Source: an uncultured Myxococcaceae bacterium (GTDB lineage Bacteria > Myxococcota_A > Polyangia > Polyangiales > Ga0077539). Taken from it: 50,023 bases of DNA. The translations under genes and the position numbers were made by a program. The stretch covers positions 1 to 50,023 of the forward strand of contig CAMFHP010000059.1 in the NCBI GenBank assembly GCA_945952225.1, written 5' to 3'. The notes under the pieces were generated by a model, which saw nothing but the letters and a program-made list of their open reading frames with translations, had not been told where the DNA came from and did no database searches. Of the stretch, positions 34,725 to 43,292 are shown piece after piece; the stretch's first letter is position 1, and every line of letters begins with the position of its first letter.

Positions 34725-36050
34725 TCAGCGCGCGGTGCGCGAGAGGGTCCAGTGGCGGTCGCTCGTGCGGGCGAGGGAGAAGCCCCGGAGCCCGGCGGCC
34801 GCGGCCGCGTCGCGCACCTCGTCGAGGGTGAGCGCGGCGTGAAGCGAGGCGTGAAAGAGGGCGCGCGCCGTGGGCTCCTCGTCGGCGGCGTAGCGGTGCA
34901 CGAGGGCGTCGACCTCGTCGGCCGTGTCGGGGCGGCAGAGGTCGCGCACGAACACCGCCGCGGTGTCTCCCGCGAGCGAGGCCACCGCGCGGAAGAAGCG
35001 CGCGGGATCGGGGACGTGGTGCACGAGGCTGTTCGAGACCACCGCGTCGAAGTCTCCGACCGCGTAGGGGAGCGCGCCCGCGTCGGCCACGACGAGGGCC
35101 ACGCGCGCGGTGAGCCCGGCCTCGCCGACGTGGGAGGCCGCGCGGCGGAGCATCGCGGGCGCGAGGTCGACGGCGGTCACCGTGGTGCCCTCGTGACGGC
35201 GGCAGAGCGTCAGGGGAATGAGCCCCGTGCCCGCACCGAGATCGAGCACGCGGCGCGGCGAGGGATGCACCGCGAGGAGGTCGTCGACGAAGCGCGCGTT
35301 CACCGCGTCGTGGTTCATGCGGTCGTAGGCGAGGGCCTCGGCGTCGGAGTCCATCGCCTCGGGTTCGAGCGTGCGGGCGAGGGAGGTTGTGGGCTGCGCG
35401 GCGAGCATTCCGTCGGGGAGCTCGTGGCCCATGCGCGACTGCTTCGTGGCGAGGTATGCGCGCGAGTGTTCGTTCACGGGCACGGCCACGGGCTCGCGGC
35501 GCGCGACGGTGACGCCCTCGGCGGCGAGTCCCTCGACCTTCGCGGGGTTGTTCGTGAGCAGCGCGACGGAGCGCACGCCGAGGGCGCGGAGCATCTCGGC
35601 CGCGGGGCGGTAGCTCCGAAGGTCGTCGGCGAAGCCCAGGAGGCGGTTCGCGTCGACGGTGTCGTGGCCCTGCGACTGAAGCGCGTACGCGCGGATCTTG
35701 TTGCCGAGCCCGATGCCGCGGCCCTCCTGACGGAGGTAGAGCACCACGCCGCGTCCCTCGGCGGCGATGCGTCGGAGCGCGTGGTCGAGCTGCTCGCGGC
35801 AGTCGCACTTGAGCGAGTGGAGGGCCTCGCCCGTCCAGCACTCGGAGTGGGCGCGGGCGAGCACGGCTTCACCGCCCGAGACCTCGCCGCACACGATGGC
35901 CACGTGCTCGGTGGGCGTGCAGGTCGCCTCGGGGGCGCACGGCTGCTCGCGGAAGACCATCACACGAAAGAGCCCATACTCCGTGGGCACGGGCGCCTCG
36001 GCGTAGAGGGCCAGCGGAGCGGGCGCGGCGTCGGGGGGAGAGGAGCTCAC
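34725..36050 (-). CDS. GTP cyclohydrolase II fused to a SAM-dependent methyltransferase
   Basis: 441 aa from GTG 36050. The N-terminal domain (about 15-215) is GTP cyclohydrolase II, which opens GTP to diaminohydroxypyrimidine phosphate. All catalytic positions match: zinc Cys71, Cys82 and Cys84 (SECWTGEALHSLKCDC), RQEGRGIGLGNKIRAYALQ with Tyr122, and Asp143/Arg145 after TVDANRLLGF. The C-terminal domain (about 235-441) is a class I methyltransferase: motif I VLDLGAGTGLIP, VDLAPAMLRRA, and acidic/aromatic FDAVVSNSLVHHVPDP. The domains are joined by an acidic/Ala linker (LARTLEPEAMDSDAEA). It is not the usual RibBA fusion with dihydroxybutanone-phosphate synthase. No riboflavin, deazaflavin or toxoflavin gene is adjacent. 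A methylated pyrimidine/pteridine product is plausible but unproven. Confidence 0.92.
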   Translation of the reverse strand: MSSSPPDAAPAPLALYAEAPVPTEYGLFRVMVFREQPCAPEATCTPTEHVAIVCGEVSGGEAVLARAHSECWTGEALHSLKCDCREQLDHALRRIAAEGRGVVLYLRQEGRGIGLGNKIRAYALQSQGHDTVDANRLLGFADDLRSYRPAAEMLRALGVRSVALLTNNPAKVEGLAAEGVTVARREPVAVPVNEHSRAYLATKQSRMGHELPDGMLAAQPTTSLARTLEPEAMDSDAEALAYDRMNHDAVNARFVDDLLAVHPSPRRVLDLGAGTGLIPLTLCRRHEGTTVTAVDLAPAMLRRAASHVGEAGLTARVALVVADAGALPYAVGDFDAVVSNSLVHHVPDPARFFRAVASLAGDTAAVFVRDLCRPDTADEVDALVHRYAADEEPTARALFHASLHAALTLDEVRDAAAAAGLRGFSLARTSDRHWTLSRTAR

Positions 36051-36064
36051 GGCGGGGCGCGCGG

Positions 36065-36094
36065 AGCATCGTCGCGAGCGGTGTCGGGGGTCAA
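36065..36094 (-). promoter_or_regulatory. Putative promoter of the GCHII-methyltransferase gene
   Basis: TTGACC (36094-36089), 18 nt, GATGCT (36070-36065), then 14 nt to GTG 36050, which leaves a very short leader. It overlaps the upstream region of the divergent exonuclease III gene. Confidence 0.4.
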
Positions 36095-36147
36095 TGGAAG
36101 ACAGAAGTTCGCGGGCGTCTGGCAGCCTGCGCTATCCACCGCGGGCC

Positions 36148-36927
36148 ATGAAGATCATCAGCTGGAACGTCAACGGCTTTCGCTCGGCGTTGAAGAGCGG
36201 CTTCCTCGACTGGTTCAAGCGCGAAGACCCCGACGTGCTCAACCTCCAGGAGGTGCGCGTCGAGTGGGAGGAGCTCGATCTCTTCACCCGCGACGAGCTC
36301 ACGGCGCGCCACGAGGTGTGCTGGTTTCCCGCGGCGTCGAAGAAGGGCTACTCGGGCACGGCGACGCTCGTGCGACGGGGCCTGGGCTTCACGCACACGA
36401 AGGGCATGGGCGTGCCCGAGGTCGACGCCGAGGGGCGCATCATCGTGAGCCGCGGGCCCGCGTTCACGTTCATCGCGGGGTACTTTCCCAACGCGTCGGC
36501 GGAGCTCGTGCGGCTGCCCTTCAAGCGCCAGTTCGCGAAGGACCTCGCGGCCCTGATGCGCGCGCGTCACGCCGCGGGCGAGCGCCTCGTGGTGGTGGGC
36601 GACATGAACGTGGCGCCCGAAGAGATCGACCTCGCGAACCCGAAGACCAACCGCAAGAACCCGGGCTTCACCGACGAGGAGCGCGAGGACTTTCGGGGCT
36701 ACCTCAAGGAGGGCATGGTCGACATTCTTCGCGCGCGTCACCCGACGGAGAAGGGGCTCTACTCGTGGTGGTCGCAGCGGGGCAACGCGCGGGCGAAGAA
36801 CGTGGGCTGGAGGATCGACATCTTTCTCGTGAGCGAGGGGCTCGTGCCCGCGGTCACCGACGCGAAGATCCACCCCGACGTGCGCGGCTCGGACCACTGC
36901 CCCGTGAGCCTCACCCTCGCGCTCTGA
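36148..36927 (+). CDS. xthA: Exonuclease III-type AP endonuclease
   Basis: Repairs abasic sites and 3'-blocked ends. 259 aa from ATG 36148, the standard length. The start MKIISWNVNGF is the canonical first strand of the exonuclease III fold. Metal/catalytic positions: NLQEVR (Glu), GYSGTATLVRR, DMNVAPEEIDLANPKTN (Asp/Asn), NARAKNVGWRIDIFLVS (Asp) and the final SDHCPV (Asp-His). All key residues of the EEP family are present. Upstream, TATCCA ends 9 nt before the ATG, suggesting a leaderless transcript. It diverges from the GCHII-methyltransferase gene with about 97 bp between starts and overlapping promoters. Confidence 0.97.
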   Translation: MKIISWNVNGFRSALKSGFLDWFKREDPDVLNLQEVRVEWEELDLFTRDELTARHEVCWFPAASKKGYSGTATLVRRGLGFTHTKGMGVPEVDAEGRIIVSRGPAFTFIAGYFPNASAELVRLPFKRQFAKDLAALMRARHAAGERLVVVGDMNVAPEEIDLANPKTNRKNPGFTDEEREDFRGYLKEGMVDILRARHPTEKGLYSWWSQRGNARAKNVGWRIDIFLVSEGLVPAVTDAKIHPDVRGSDHCPVSLTLAL

Positions 36928-37008
36928 CCCGCACGGCGTGAGCGCGTCCGGTCGGGAACTTCCCCCGCGCGCGTCGGCGGTGTAGGCACCGGGCGAGAGC
37001 CCATTCCC

Positions 37009-37662
37009 ATGATTCGTAGACGCGGCACCTGGATCGCGTGCGTCGGCCCCATCGGCGTCGGCAAGAGCACGCTCGCGGCGATCGTCGCGCGACGCACCGG
37101 CGCGGAGTTCGTTCCCGAGCGCTTCGGCGAGAACCCCTTTCTCGCGCGCTTCTACGAGCCCGGCGGCATCGCGCGCTGGGGCTTTCAGACCGAGGTGTCG
37201 TTCCTCACGCAGCGGGTCGACCAGGTGGGCGAGATCGCGCAGCGCCTCGCCGCGGGGCACAGCGTGGTGACCGACTTCACCCCGCAGCAGAACCTCATCT
37301 TCGCGGGCATCACCGTCGACCCGATGGAGTTCGGTCTCTACAAAGACCTCTACGACCGGCTCTTCGAAGCGCTCCCGCGGCCCGACCGGCTCATCTGCCT
37401 CGACGCGCAGCTCCGCGTGATCATGAACCGCATCCGTCGACGCAATCGCTCGATGGAGTCGGGCATCTCGTCGGACTACATCCGCAAGCTCCGCAACGGC
37501 TACGCGGCCTGGCGCGAGGCTCCGCCGGCGCCGACCCTCTGGATCGACACGTCGCGCATGCCCATTCCGAGCGACCTCGTGGCGCGCGCGAACGCCCTCG
37601 ACGCGGTGATGCACTCGTTCGAGCCCGAGACCCGCGAGGCCCTCTTCGGCAAGACAGCCTGA
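37009..37662 (+). CDS. Deoxynucleoside kinase
   Basis: Phosphorylates deoxynucleosides with ATP in nucleotide salvage. 217 aa from ATG 37009. P-loop GPIGVGKST at residues 13-21, Glu in FVPERFGENPFL (substrate-binding Glu), FQTEVSFLTQRVDQ, VVTDFTPQQN, FEALPRPDRLICLDA and the lid-type RIRRRNRSMESGISSDYIRKL. This is the dGK/dCK/dAK family seen in Firmicutes and myxobacteria. Base specificity cannot be read from the sequence. TAGGCA lies 20 nt upstream, giving a leader of about 13 nt with GAGAG. The gene is 27 nt from the next start and 81 nt from xthA, so the DNA-precursor and DNA-repair genes are neighbours, though each seems to have its own promoter. Confidence 0.9.
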   Translation: MIRRRGTWIACVGPIGVGKSTLAAIVARRTGAEFVPERFGENPFLARFYEPGGIARWGFQTEVSFLTQRVDQVGEIAQRLAAGHSVVTDFTPQQNLIFAGITVDPMEFGLYKDLYDRLFEALPRPDRLICLDAQLRVIMNRIRRRNRSMESGISSDYIRKLRNGYAAWREAPPAPTLWIDTSRMPIPSDLVARANALDAVMHSFEPETREALFGKTA

Positions 37663-37674
37663 GGGCGTTTTCGG

Positions 37675-37680
37675 TAGCGT
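37675..37680 (+). promoter_or_regulatory. -10-like element of the 402-aa membrane-anchored protein
   Basis: TAGCGT, then 9 nt to GTG 37690. A weak AGACAG 17 nt further upstream could be the -35. Confidence 0.4.
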
Positions 37681-37689
37681 CGCCGCGCC

Positions 37690-38898
37690 GTGTCTACGCC
37701 CGCCCCGCGCTCCCGCTCGCTCCCGCTCACCGCCCTCGCCGCAGGGCTCCTCGTGCTCGTCGCCGTCGTGGGCCTGAACCTCGCGCAGCGCGCCGCGCGC
37801 GACCGTCAGCACCGCGCCCTCGGCGCACGACTGCGCACCGTGGTGACCGCGCGCGACGCGTGGCGCTACGAGCGCCCGGTGCTCCGCGGCACCGCCCTCG
37901 ACGGCAACGCGTGGACGGCCCAGCAGGACGCGCTCCGCGACCTCCGTCGCCTCCCGCACGACGAGCTCTCCGCCGCGGTCGACGCCCTCGGCACGGCCAC
38001 CACCGCGCCGACCTCACTTCTGACCCTCGCGGCGCAGCGCCGTGATGCGCTCACGGCCCTTCGCGCGTCGACGCAGCGCGCGTGGTCGAAGGCTCCGTAC
38101 TCCCTCGCCGACGCGCTCGCGCAGCCCTCCCGCAGCGGACGTGAGCAGCTCGACGCCGCGCGCCTCCTCGCCGTGCAGGGCGCGCACGAGAGCCCCGCCG
38201 AGTGCCTCCGCGTGGCGGCCGACATCGTGCGCCTCGGTCAGGATCTCACGCCCGGCGGGCTCGCGGTCTCCGTGGCCCTCGCGTCGATGCACACGGGCGT
38301 GGCCGAGGCGATGGTGAAGGCCTGCGCGCCGACCGCCGACGCCGAGGCGCGCCGCAACGCCGCCCGCGAGTTTGCGCTCCTCGCGCGCCACGCGCCCTCG
38401 ACGGGACGCTGCCTCGCCGACGACGCGTACGCCATCACCGCGAGCGGTCTGCGCGCGCTCGCCGCGGAGCCCGCGCTGCCGCTCTCGCGCCAGGGGTTCT
38501 CTGCGGTGGCCGAGCGGAGGGCCTTTCTCGACGGCGCGCCCGCGCTGCTCGACATCGCCGCGCGCCTCGATCACCTCGACCCGCGGGCGTATCCCGACAC
38601 GCTCCGCGATGCGCGCGCGGCGGTGAACCTGCTGCCCACGCACAACGCCTTCGTGCGCGCGGCGATGCCCGTGTACGACGGGCTGTTCTCGCGCGACGTG
38701 CACGCGATGTGGCGCCTGCGCGCGCTCGCGGTGGCCCTCGCGGCGATGGTCGACGAGGGAGACGTGGCGTTCACCGATCCGTTCTCGGGCGCGCCGCTGC
38801 GGGCCGAGGTGCGCGAAGACCGCGTGCGGGTCGCGGGCGCAGGCGTCGACGGCCGCGAGGGAACGCGCGACGACGTGGCGATCACGCTCCGTCGCTGA
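37690..38898 (+). CDS. Membrane-anchored helical protein, unknown
   Basis: 402 aa from GTG 37690. One N-terminal membrane helix (LPLTALAAGLLVLVAVVGLNLA, about 11-31) with a basic inside end. The rest is a large soluble, helix-rich domain presumably outside the membrane: YERPVLRGTALDGNAWTAQQ, HESPAECLRVAADIVRLGQDL, MHTGVAEAMVKACAPTADAE. It ends with TDPFSGAPLRAEVREDRVRVAG and a GVDGREGTRDDVAITL segment. This last part resembles the C-terminal motif (DPFxGxPL...DG..D..GD) of a family of myxobacterial and planctomycete hypothetical proteins. No enzymatic motif is seen. The leaderless-type promoter sets the start. Confidence 0.8.
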   Translation: MSTPAPRSRSLPLTALAAGLLVLVAVVGLNLAQRAARDRQHRALGARLRTVVTARDAWRYERPVLRGTALDGNAWTAQQDALRDLRRLPHDELSAAVDALGTATTAPTSLLTLAAQRRDALTALRASTQRAWSKAPYSLADALAQPSRSGREQLDAARLLAVQGAHESPAECLRVAADIVRLGQDLTPGGLAVSVALASMHTGVAEAMVKACAPTADAEARRNAAREFALLARHAPSTGRCLADDAYAITASGLRALAAEPALPLSRQGFSAVAERRAFLDGAPALLDIAARLDHLDPRAYPDTLRDARAAVNLLPTHNAFVRAAMPVYDGLFSRDVHAMWRLRALAVALAAMVDEGDVAFTDPFSGAPLRAEVREDRVRVAGAGVDGREGTRDDVAITLRR

Positions 38899-38910
38899 GC
38901 GGGGATCTTC

Positions 38911-38916
38911 TAGAGT
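38911..38916 (+). promoter_or_regulatory. -10-like element of the Cys-rich lipoprotein gene
   Basis: TAGAGT, then exactly 7 nt to ATG 38924. In this GC-rich context it is the clearest leaderless-type spacing, although no -35 is visible. Confidence 0.45.
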
Positions 38917-38923
38917 GCGACCC

Positions 38924-39586
38924 ATGATGCGAAGCGCATGGATCGCGGTGGTGGCCCTGGGCATGGCGTGTACGGCCCGCGAGGCGCGGCCCACGGTGGC
39001 GACGCCCGCGGGCGATCCGCGCACGGCGGTGACCGAGTGGTCGCAGGTGGAGCGATTCCACTGTGCGCGCGGCGCCGACGGCGCGGTGCAACGGTGCACG
39101 GCCGACGCGGAGTGCGCGGGCGGTCGCGTGTGCGACACGAGCAGCGGATGCGGATGTTGTGTGCCGCCGCCGCCTGCGGTGGAGCCCGGCGCGACGCTCC
39201 ATCGGTACGTGTACTCGGCGTGCGAGGCGGGGCACTGCGCGGCCCCGCGCTTCTGCGAGCTCGCGGCCGACGGGCGCACGTGCACCATGCGCTTCACCAG
39301 CGAGGTGCCGCTGTGGATGACCCCGTGGACGCCCGCCCCCGACGGCGACGCCCTCGTCGACGCGCGCCGCGCGCTCTGCATCCGCGTCGAGGCCAACCAG
39401 GACTGCCTCTGGACCTTCTCCGCACCCGCGAGCGAGCTCACCGTCGATGCGCCGATGCCCACGCGCTACACGGGCAGCTACGAGTGCGGCGGACGCACCT
39501 GCAACGGGCACGAGGCCGTGCGAGCGTCACCGCGCGTGGGGTCGTCGTACACGCTCCACGTGGTGGCGCAGCGCTGCGGGTCGTGA
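38924..39586 (+). CDS. Exported Cys-rich protein, probable lipoprotein
   Basis: 220 aa from ATG 38924 (38927 is also possible). Signal SAWIAVVALGMAC with Cys 16, a near-lipobox (GMAC lacks the ideal -3 residue), so lipid attachment is likely but not certain. The mature protein has many Cys: CARGADGAVQRC, CTADAECAGGRVCDTSSGCGCC, CEAGHCAAPRFC, CTMRF, CIRVEANQDC, then CGGRTCNG and a C-terminal RCGS. The first cluster (DAECAGGRVC) is of the Cys-rich type common in myxobacterial lipoproteins. The remainder is probably disulphide-stabilised beta structure. No catalytic motif is recognised. It has its own leaderless-type promoter and ends 7 nt before the convergent stop of the PNGase F-like gene. 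Confidence 0.8.
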   Translation: MMRSAWIAVVALGMACTAREARPTVATPAGDPRTAVTEWSQVERFHCARGADGAVQRCTADAECAGGRVCDTSSGCGCCVPPPPAVEPGATLHRYVYSACEAGHCAAPRFCELAADGRTCTMRFTSEVPLWMTPWTPAPDGDALVDARRALCIRVEANQDCLWTFSAPASELTVDAPMPTRYTGSYECGGRTCNGHEAVRASPRVGSSYTLHVVAQRCGS

Positions 39587-39593
39587 GGGCCGG

Positions 39594-41333
39594 TCAGCGG
39601 TAGTAGATCAGGTACGACGAGAGCTCGATGTTGCCGAGGTTCGAGCTCACGGGGCGGCCGTTGTACGCGGTGGTGTAACGGAGCTCGTGCGCGGTGCCGG
39701 GCGCGAGCTCCGAGGTCACGTCGACGCTCCATCCCGCGACGTCGAGGCCCGGGCACCAGCCGCCGCGGCCGAAGTACCAGGTGCCGTGCTGGTTGGGCAC
39801 CACGCCTTCACCCACGCGATCGGCGCACCCGTCTGCGGAGCGCGCCTCGGGGAAGTTCTTCACGTGCGCCGCGCCCATGTCGATCGCGATGCGGTGCTCG
39901 TGGTTGCAGAACTCCGCGCAGTTGGTGGGCTGCACGCCGCCGTGGCCCGTGACCAGGGTGTAGAGCTCGGCGCGGCGCGTTCCGTCGGGCACGGTCACCC
40001 GCACGGGCGCGTGGTCGCTGTCGTAGGTGGCGTTCCACGCGGCGCCGGTCCAGAGGGGAACGGCGGCCACCGGGCGCACGCCGCGGTTGCGGTTCGAGAG
40101 GCGCAGCGAGAGCGAGACCACGTAGTCCGTCGAGCGCGGATCCCACTGGCCCGACGCGTCCCATCGGAGGTGCGTGGCGCCGCCCGACTGGAGCAGCGCG
40201 AGCATCGGGGTGATGTCGGTCACCCACCGCGTCTCGCGCCAGTACGAGGTGATCCAGCGCGCGATCTCGCGGTCGCATCGCCACGCGGGGCCCGCGCTCG
40301 CGTCGCCCGCATCGTCGCCGCCGTCGACGCCGCCATCGGCCGCGGGCGCGGGCGTGCAGAGGCGCAGGTGTGAGAGGTAGTCCCACGCGCCGCACTCGCC
40401 ATCCCGGTGATTCGGGCACTCCATCGAGAGGTCGATTTCGAGCGTGTCGAAGCGGGCCATCTCGTCGGCGCTCGGGAGGTTCACATCGACGTCGAGGGTG
40501 TCGTGCACGGTGCGGGTGCGCGCGAGCTCGACGACGGTCACCCGCTCGCGCTCGGCCGCGAGGCGCTGCGCGCGCGTGTACTCGAAGTTGTAGTAGGCCG
40601 GCTCGTTGGCGAGAAAGGTGAGGTCCGTCGCGAGGCCGCCGGCGGCGAGGCGACCGAGCTGGCCCACCTCGCGGATGCGCTGCGTGCGGTCGATCGCGAA
40701 CTGGATCGGGTCGTAGCGCTTGTAGGGCAGCGCGGTGCGCGCGCGCGCCGTGAGCATCGTGCCGATCCAGTTGGTGAGCGCGAGGGAGCGCGTGGTCACG
40801 AAGTGGATGCGCGGCGTCCACCAGGCGCGGTCGGTCTCGGAGAGGCGCGCGAGCTCGGACTGCCAGGCCTCGCGGGCGGTGTTGAAGCCCGGCTCGTCCG
40901 ACGACCAGAGAAAGAAGTAGTGGACGTTGCGCGGCGAGCGATCGAGCAGGTCGGTGAGCGCGCCCTCGAAGAGCGAGGCCGAGTAGTCGGTGCCGTTCGA
41001 GAACACCAGCGCGCGCGGCGCGTAGGTGAGAAAGACGTAGCTGTCCTCGCCGGTCCAGTGGTCTTCGAAGGACCAGTCGCCGTCGGTGGTGGGCACGGTG
41101 AAGGGGCCCGCGAGGTCGCGCACCGCGGTGCCGTAGGGCCCGCGGGAGAAGGGGTTTGCGAGCGGAGGGCGCGCATCGACGGCGGCGTCGACGGCCGCGT
41201 CGGGCGAGGCATCGGTGGCGACGGGGAGGTCGGCCGCGAGGTCGTTGCCCGCGTCGGTCGGCGCGGGCGCGGGGGTGTTCGAAGAGCACGCTCCGACGAG
41301 GAGCGTGGCGCACAGGAGGGACGCGACGCGCAT
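39594..41333 (-). CDS. PNGase F-like glycoamidase lipoprotein
   Basis: 579 aa from ATG 41333. Lipobox LVGAC (Cys 16), then an Asp/Ala/Pro linker (DAAVDAAVDARP). Central domain about 65-300: SRGPYGTAVRDLAGPFTVP, DSYVFLTYA and an Arg-rich helix. The C-terminal ~280 residues match the peptide:N-glycosidase F fold: DTLEIDLSMECPNHRDGECG followed by WDYLSHLRLC, EIARWITSYWRETRWVTDIT, VTGHGG, CAEFCNHEHRI, and PNQHGTWYFGRGGWCPGLDV. PNGase F removes N-linked glycans from glycoproteins. The acidic residues in the ECPNHRDGECGAWD strand could be catalytic, but I cannot map them to the reference with certainty. An exported, cell-surface role in prey or host glycoprotein degradation would suit a predator; this is inference. 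Confidence 0.83.
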   Translation of the reverse strand: MRVASLLCATLLVGACSSNTPAPAPTDAGNDLAADLPVATDASPDAAVDAAVDARPPLANPFSRGPYGTAVRDLAGPFTVPTTDGDWSFEDHWTGEDSYVFLTYAPRALVFSNGTDYSASLFEGALTDLLDRSPRNVHYFFLWSSDEPGFNTAREAWQSELARLSETDRAWWTPRIHFVTTRSLALTNWIGTMLTARARTALPYKRYDPIQFAIDRTQRIREVGQLGRLAAGGLATDLTFLANEPAYYNFEYTRAQRLAAERERVTVVELARTRTVHDTLDVDVNLPSADEMARFDTLEIDLSMECPNHRDGECGAWDYLSHLRLCTPAPAADGGVDGGDDAGDASAGPAWRCDREIARWITSYWRETRWVTDITPMLALLQSGGATHLRWDASGQWDPRSTDYVVSLSLRLSNRNRGVRPVAAVPLWTGAAWNATYDSDHAPVRVTVPDGTRRAELYTLVTGHGGVQPTNCAEFCNHEHRIAIDMGAAHVKNFPEARSADGCADRVGEGVVPNQHGTWYFGRGGWCPGLDVAGWSVDVTSELAPGTAHELRYTTAYNGRPVSSNLGNIELSSYLIYYR

Positions 41334-41375
41334 GGAGCGCGATGGTGCCCGATGGGTGTGCGCGCTGTCACCCGC

Positions 41376-43292
41376 TCAGGGCGATGCGGGCGGGGTCTCC
41401 GACGGGGGCGGATTCGCAGCGGGCGGCGGCGCGGCCTGCGAGTGGAAGTTCAACTCACGGAAGAACGGCCCCGTCGCGGCCACCGGCGTGGGAAAGGTCA
41501 TCGCCGAGATGATGTCGCGGATGCACCCGGCCACCTCGCCCGGCGCGCTGACCCCGACGCCGCTCACCGACCCGTCGGGACGCAGCGAGAAATGCATCGT
41601 GACGCGGAGGTTCGGGTTCGCCGTGGGCGAGCCGTGCTCCTCGTAGCAGCGCACGAAATCTCCGTTGCGCGCGCGGAAGCTCGCCATCACCCGCTCGGTG
41701 TAGGCCTGCGTGTCGCCCGAGATCGGGTCCGTCGGGTCTGCGCCCGCGTCGTCTTCGCCGTTGCGCGCGTTGCGACCGTGGCGCGCGCCCGCGTCGCGTG
41801 CGCCCGCAGGCGTCGGTGCGTTCACCGCCACGGACGCATCGACCGCGTGCGCAGGCGTCGGAACGGCCACCGCAGGGGCGGCGTCGGGGGCGGGCTGAGG
41901 CGGAGGCTGCGGGGCGGTGACATCGGGCGCTGCGACGGCCACCGCGGCCTCGGGCGCGTGCGCGACGCCCGCGTCTTCGGCCGTGACCGCGGGCGTGCGG
42001 TGGAGGCCGAGCATCACTGCCGCGGCGATGCCGAGGGGCCCGAGCACGGCGAGCACGATGGGCGCGAGGTTGCGCTTCGGCGGCGCGCCCGTGGGGCCCG
42101 TGAGCGAGGCCGGCGTGGCCGGGGTGGGCACATTCGCGGGAGGCGGCGGCGTGGGCACGCGGGGCACGCGTCCCGTGTCGGCGGGCAGCGTGCGGTCGAG
42201 GGAGAAGGGCTGCTCGCCCGAGGCCGACGCGAGATCGAGGGTGTAGTGGTTCGCGGCGGGGGGCGTGGGCGTGGGCGAGGGGGCCGCGGGCGGTGACGAC
42301 GGCGGCGCGGCCACCGGCGGCGGACGCACGGACACACCGCGGGCCGGCGTGCTCGCGCGGGTGACCCGCGAGACGGCGGGCGCTTCCACGCCCTCGAAGA
42401 GCGGATCGAACTCGGCGAGGGCCTCGTCGGCGTCGGGGAAGCGCGTCGAGGGCTCGCGATTCACACACCGCAGGAACCACTCGTCGAAGCCCTCGGGCAG
42501 CAGGTCGGCGACGCCGTACTCCGCGGCGCGGATCGAGGGCGCGACGATGGGATCCATGAGGATCTCGCACATCTGCGCGATGACCGAGGGGCTCTCGGCG
42601 TGCGCGGTCTTCCAATAGACCTCGCCCGTGAGGAGGTTGAACGCGATGAGCCCGAGGGCCCACACGTCGGTGGCCGGGCTGATGGGGGCGTTGCCGCGGT
42701 CGGCCTGCTCGGGGGACATCCACCGCGGCGAGCCGATGGCCTGCGTCTGCGTGCCGCTGGTGTTGGCGCCGTCGCGCACGAGCTTGGCGATGCCGAAATC
42801 GAGGATCTTCGCGGTGAAGGCGATGCCCTCACGGCGCGGCGTGGCGAGGAAGATGTTCTCGGGCTTCAGGTCGCGGTGAACGAGGCCCATCTTGTGGGCC
42901 TTGCCGAGCGCGTGACAGATCTGCCGAAAGATCTCGCGCACCTCGCCGGGCGGGAGTCGCTTGCGCTGCTGGAGCACGGCCTTGAGGTCGTCGCCCTTGA
43001 GCAGCTCCATGGCGATCCATGGGGTGTTGGTCTCGGGGTCGATGCCCGCGCCGACCATCTCCACGATGTGGTCGCTGTCGATGGCCGCGCCCGCGCGGGC
43101 CTCTTGAATGAAGCGCCGCCGCGCGATGTCGTCGCCCTCATACTGGGCGTGCATCACCTTGAGCGCGCGCTTCTTGCCCGTGCTGTGTTGCAGGGCGACG
43201 TAGACGGTGCCCATTCCCCCCTGCGCGAGGCGATGCAGGATCTCGAAATCCTGCCCGAACATCGTGCCTGTCTTCAGGGTCGAGGGGAGCAT
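41376..43292 (-). CDS. Ser/Thr protein kinase with C-terminal AgmX/PglI (TonB-like) domain
   Basis: 638 aa from ATG 43292; an alternative start is 43262 (MFGQDFEIL). Pkn2-type kinase domain about 14-300: glycine loop LAQGGMGTVY, Lys45, HRDLKPEN (Asp141), DFGIAK (Asp165), GSPRWMSPEQ, DVWALGLIAFNLLTG. All catalytic residues are present. A long Pro/Ala-rich region (about 310-405) precedes one TM helix (408-430), so the kinase domain is cytosolic and the rest is periplasmic. The C-terminal ~80 residues (FRARNGDFVRCYEEHG, NLRVTMHFSLRPDGSVSGVG, GCIRDIISAMTFP) match the AgmX/PglI-type TonB_C-like domain typical of myxobacteria. A TTGACA box lies at 43341-43336 without a strong -10. It could phosphorylate FHA-domain partners. 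Confidence 0.94.
   Translation of the reverse strand: MLPSTLKTGTMFGQDFEILHRLAQGGMGTVYVALQHSTGKKRALKVMHAQYEGDDIARRRFIQEARAGAAIDSDHIVEMVGAGIDPETNTPWIAMELLKGDDLKAVLQQRKRLPPGEVREIFRQICHALGKAHKMGLVHRDLKPENIFLATPRREGIAFTAKILDFGIAKLVRDGANTSGTQTQAIGSPRWMSPEQADRGNAPISPATDVWALGLIAFNLLTGEVYWKTAHAESPSVIAQMCEILMDPIVAPSIRAAEYGVADLLPEGFDEWFLRCVNREPSTRFPDADEALAEFDPLFEGVEAPAVSRVTRASTPARGVSVRPPPVAAPPSSPPAAPSPTPTPPAANHYTLDLASASGEQPFSLDRTLPADTGRVPRVPTPPPPANVPTPATPASLTGPTGAPPKRNLAPIVLAVLGPLGIAAAVMLGLHRTPAVTAEDAGVAHAPEAAVAVAAPDVTAPQPPPQPAPDAAPAVAVPTPAHAVDASVAVNAPTPAGARDAGARHGRNARNGEDDAGADPTDPISGDTQAYTERVMASFRARNGDFVRCYEEHGSPTANPNLRVTMHFSLRPDGSVSGVGVSAPGEVAGCIRDIISAMTFPTPVAATGPFFRELNFHSQAAPPPAANPPPSETPPASP

Noticed and set aside
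34725-36050. A riboflavin or toxoflavin biosynthesis operon
   Set aside because: Only the GCHII-methyltransferase fusion is present; neighbours are xthA and a CheBR system.
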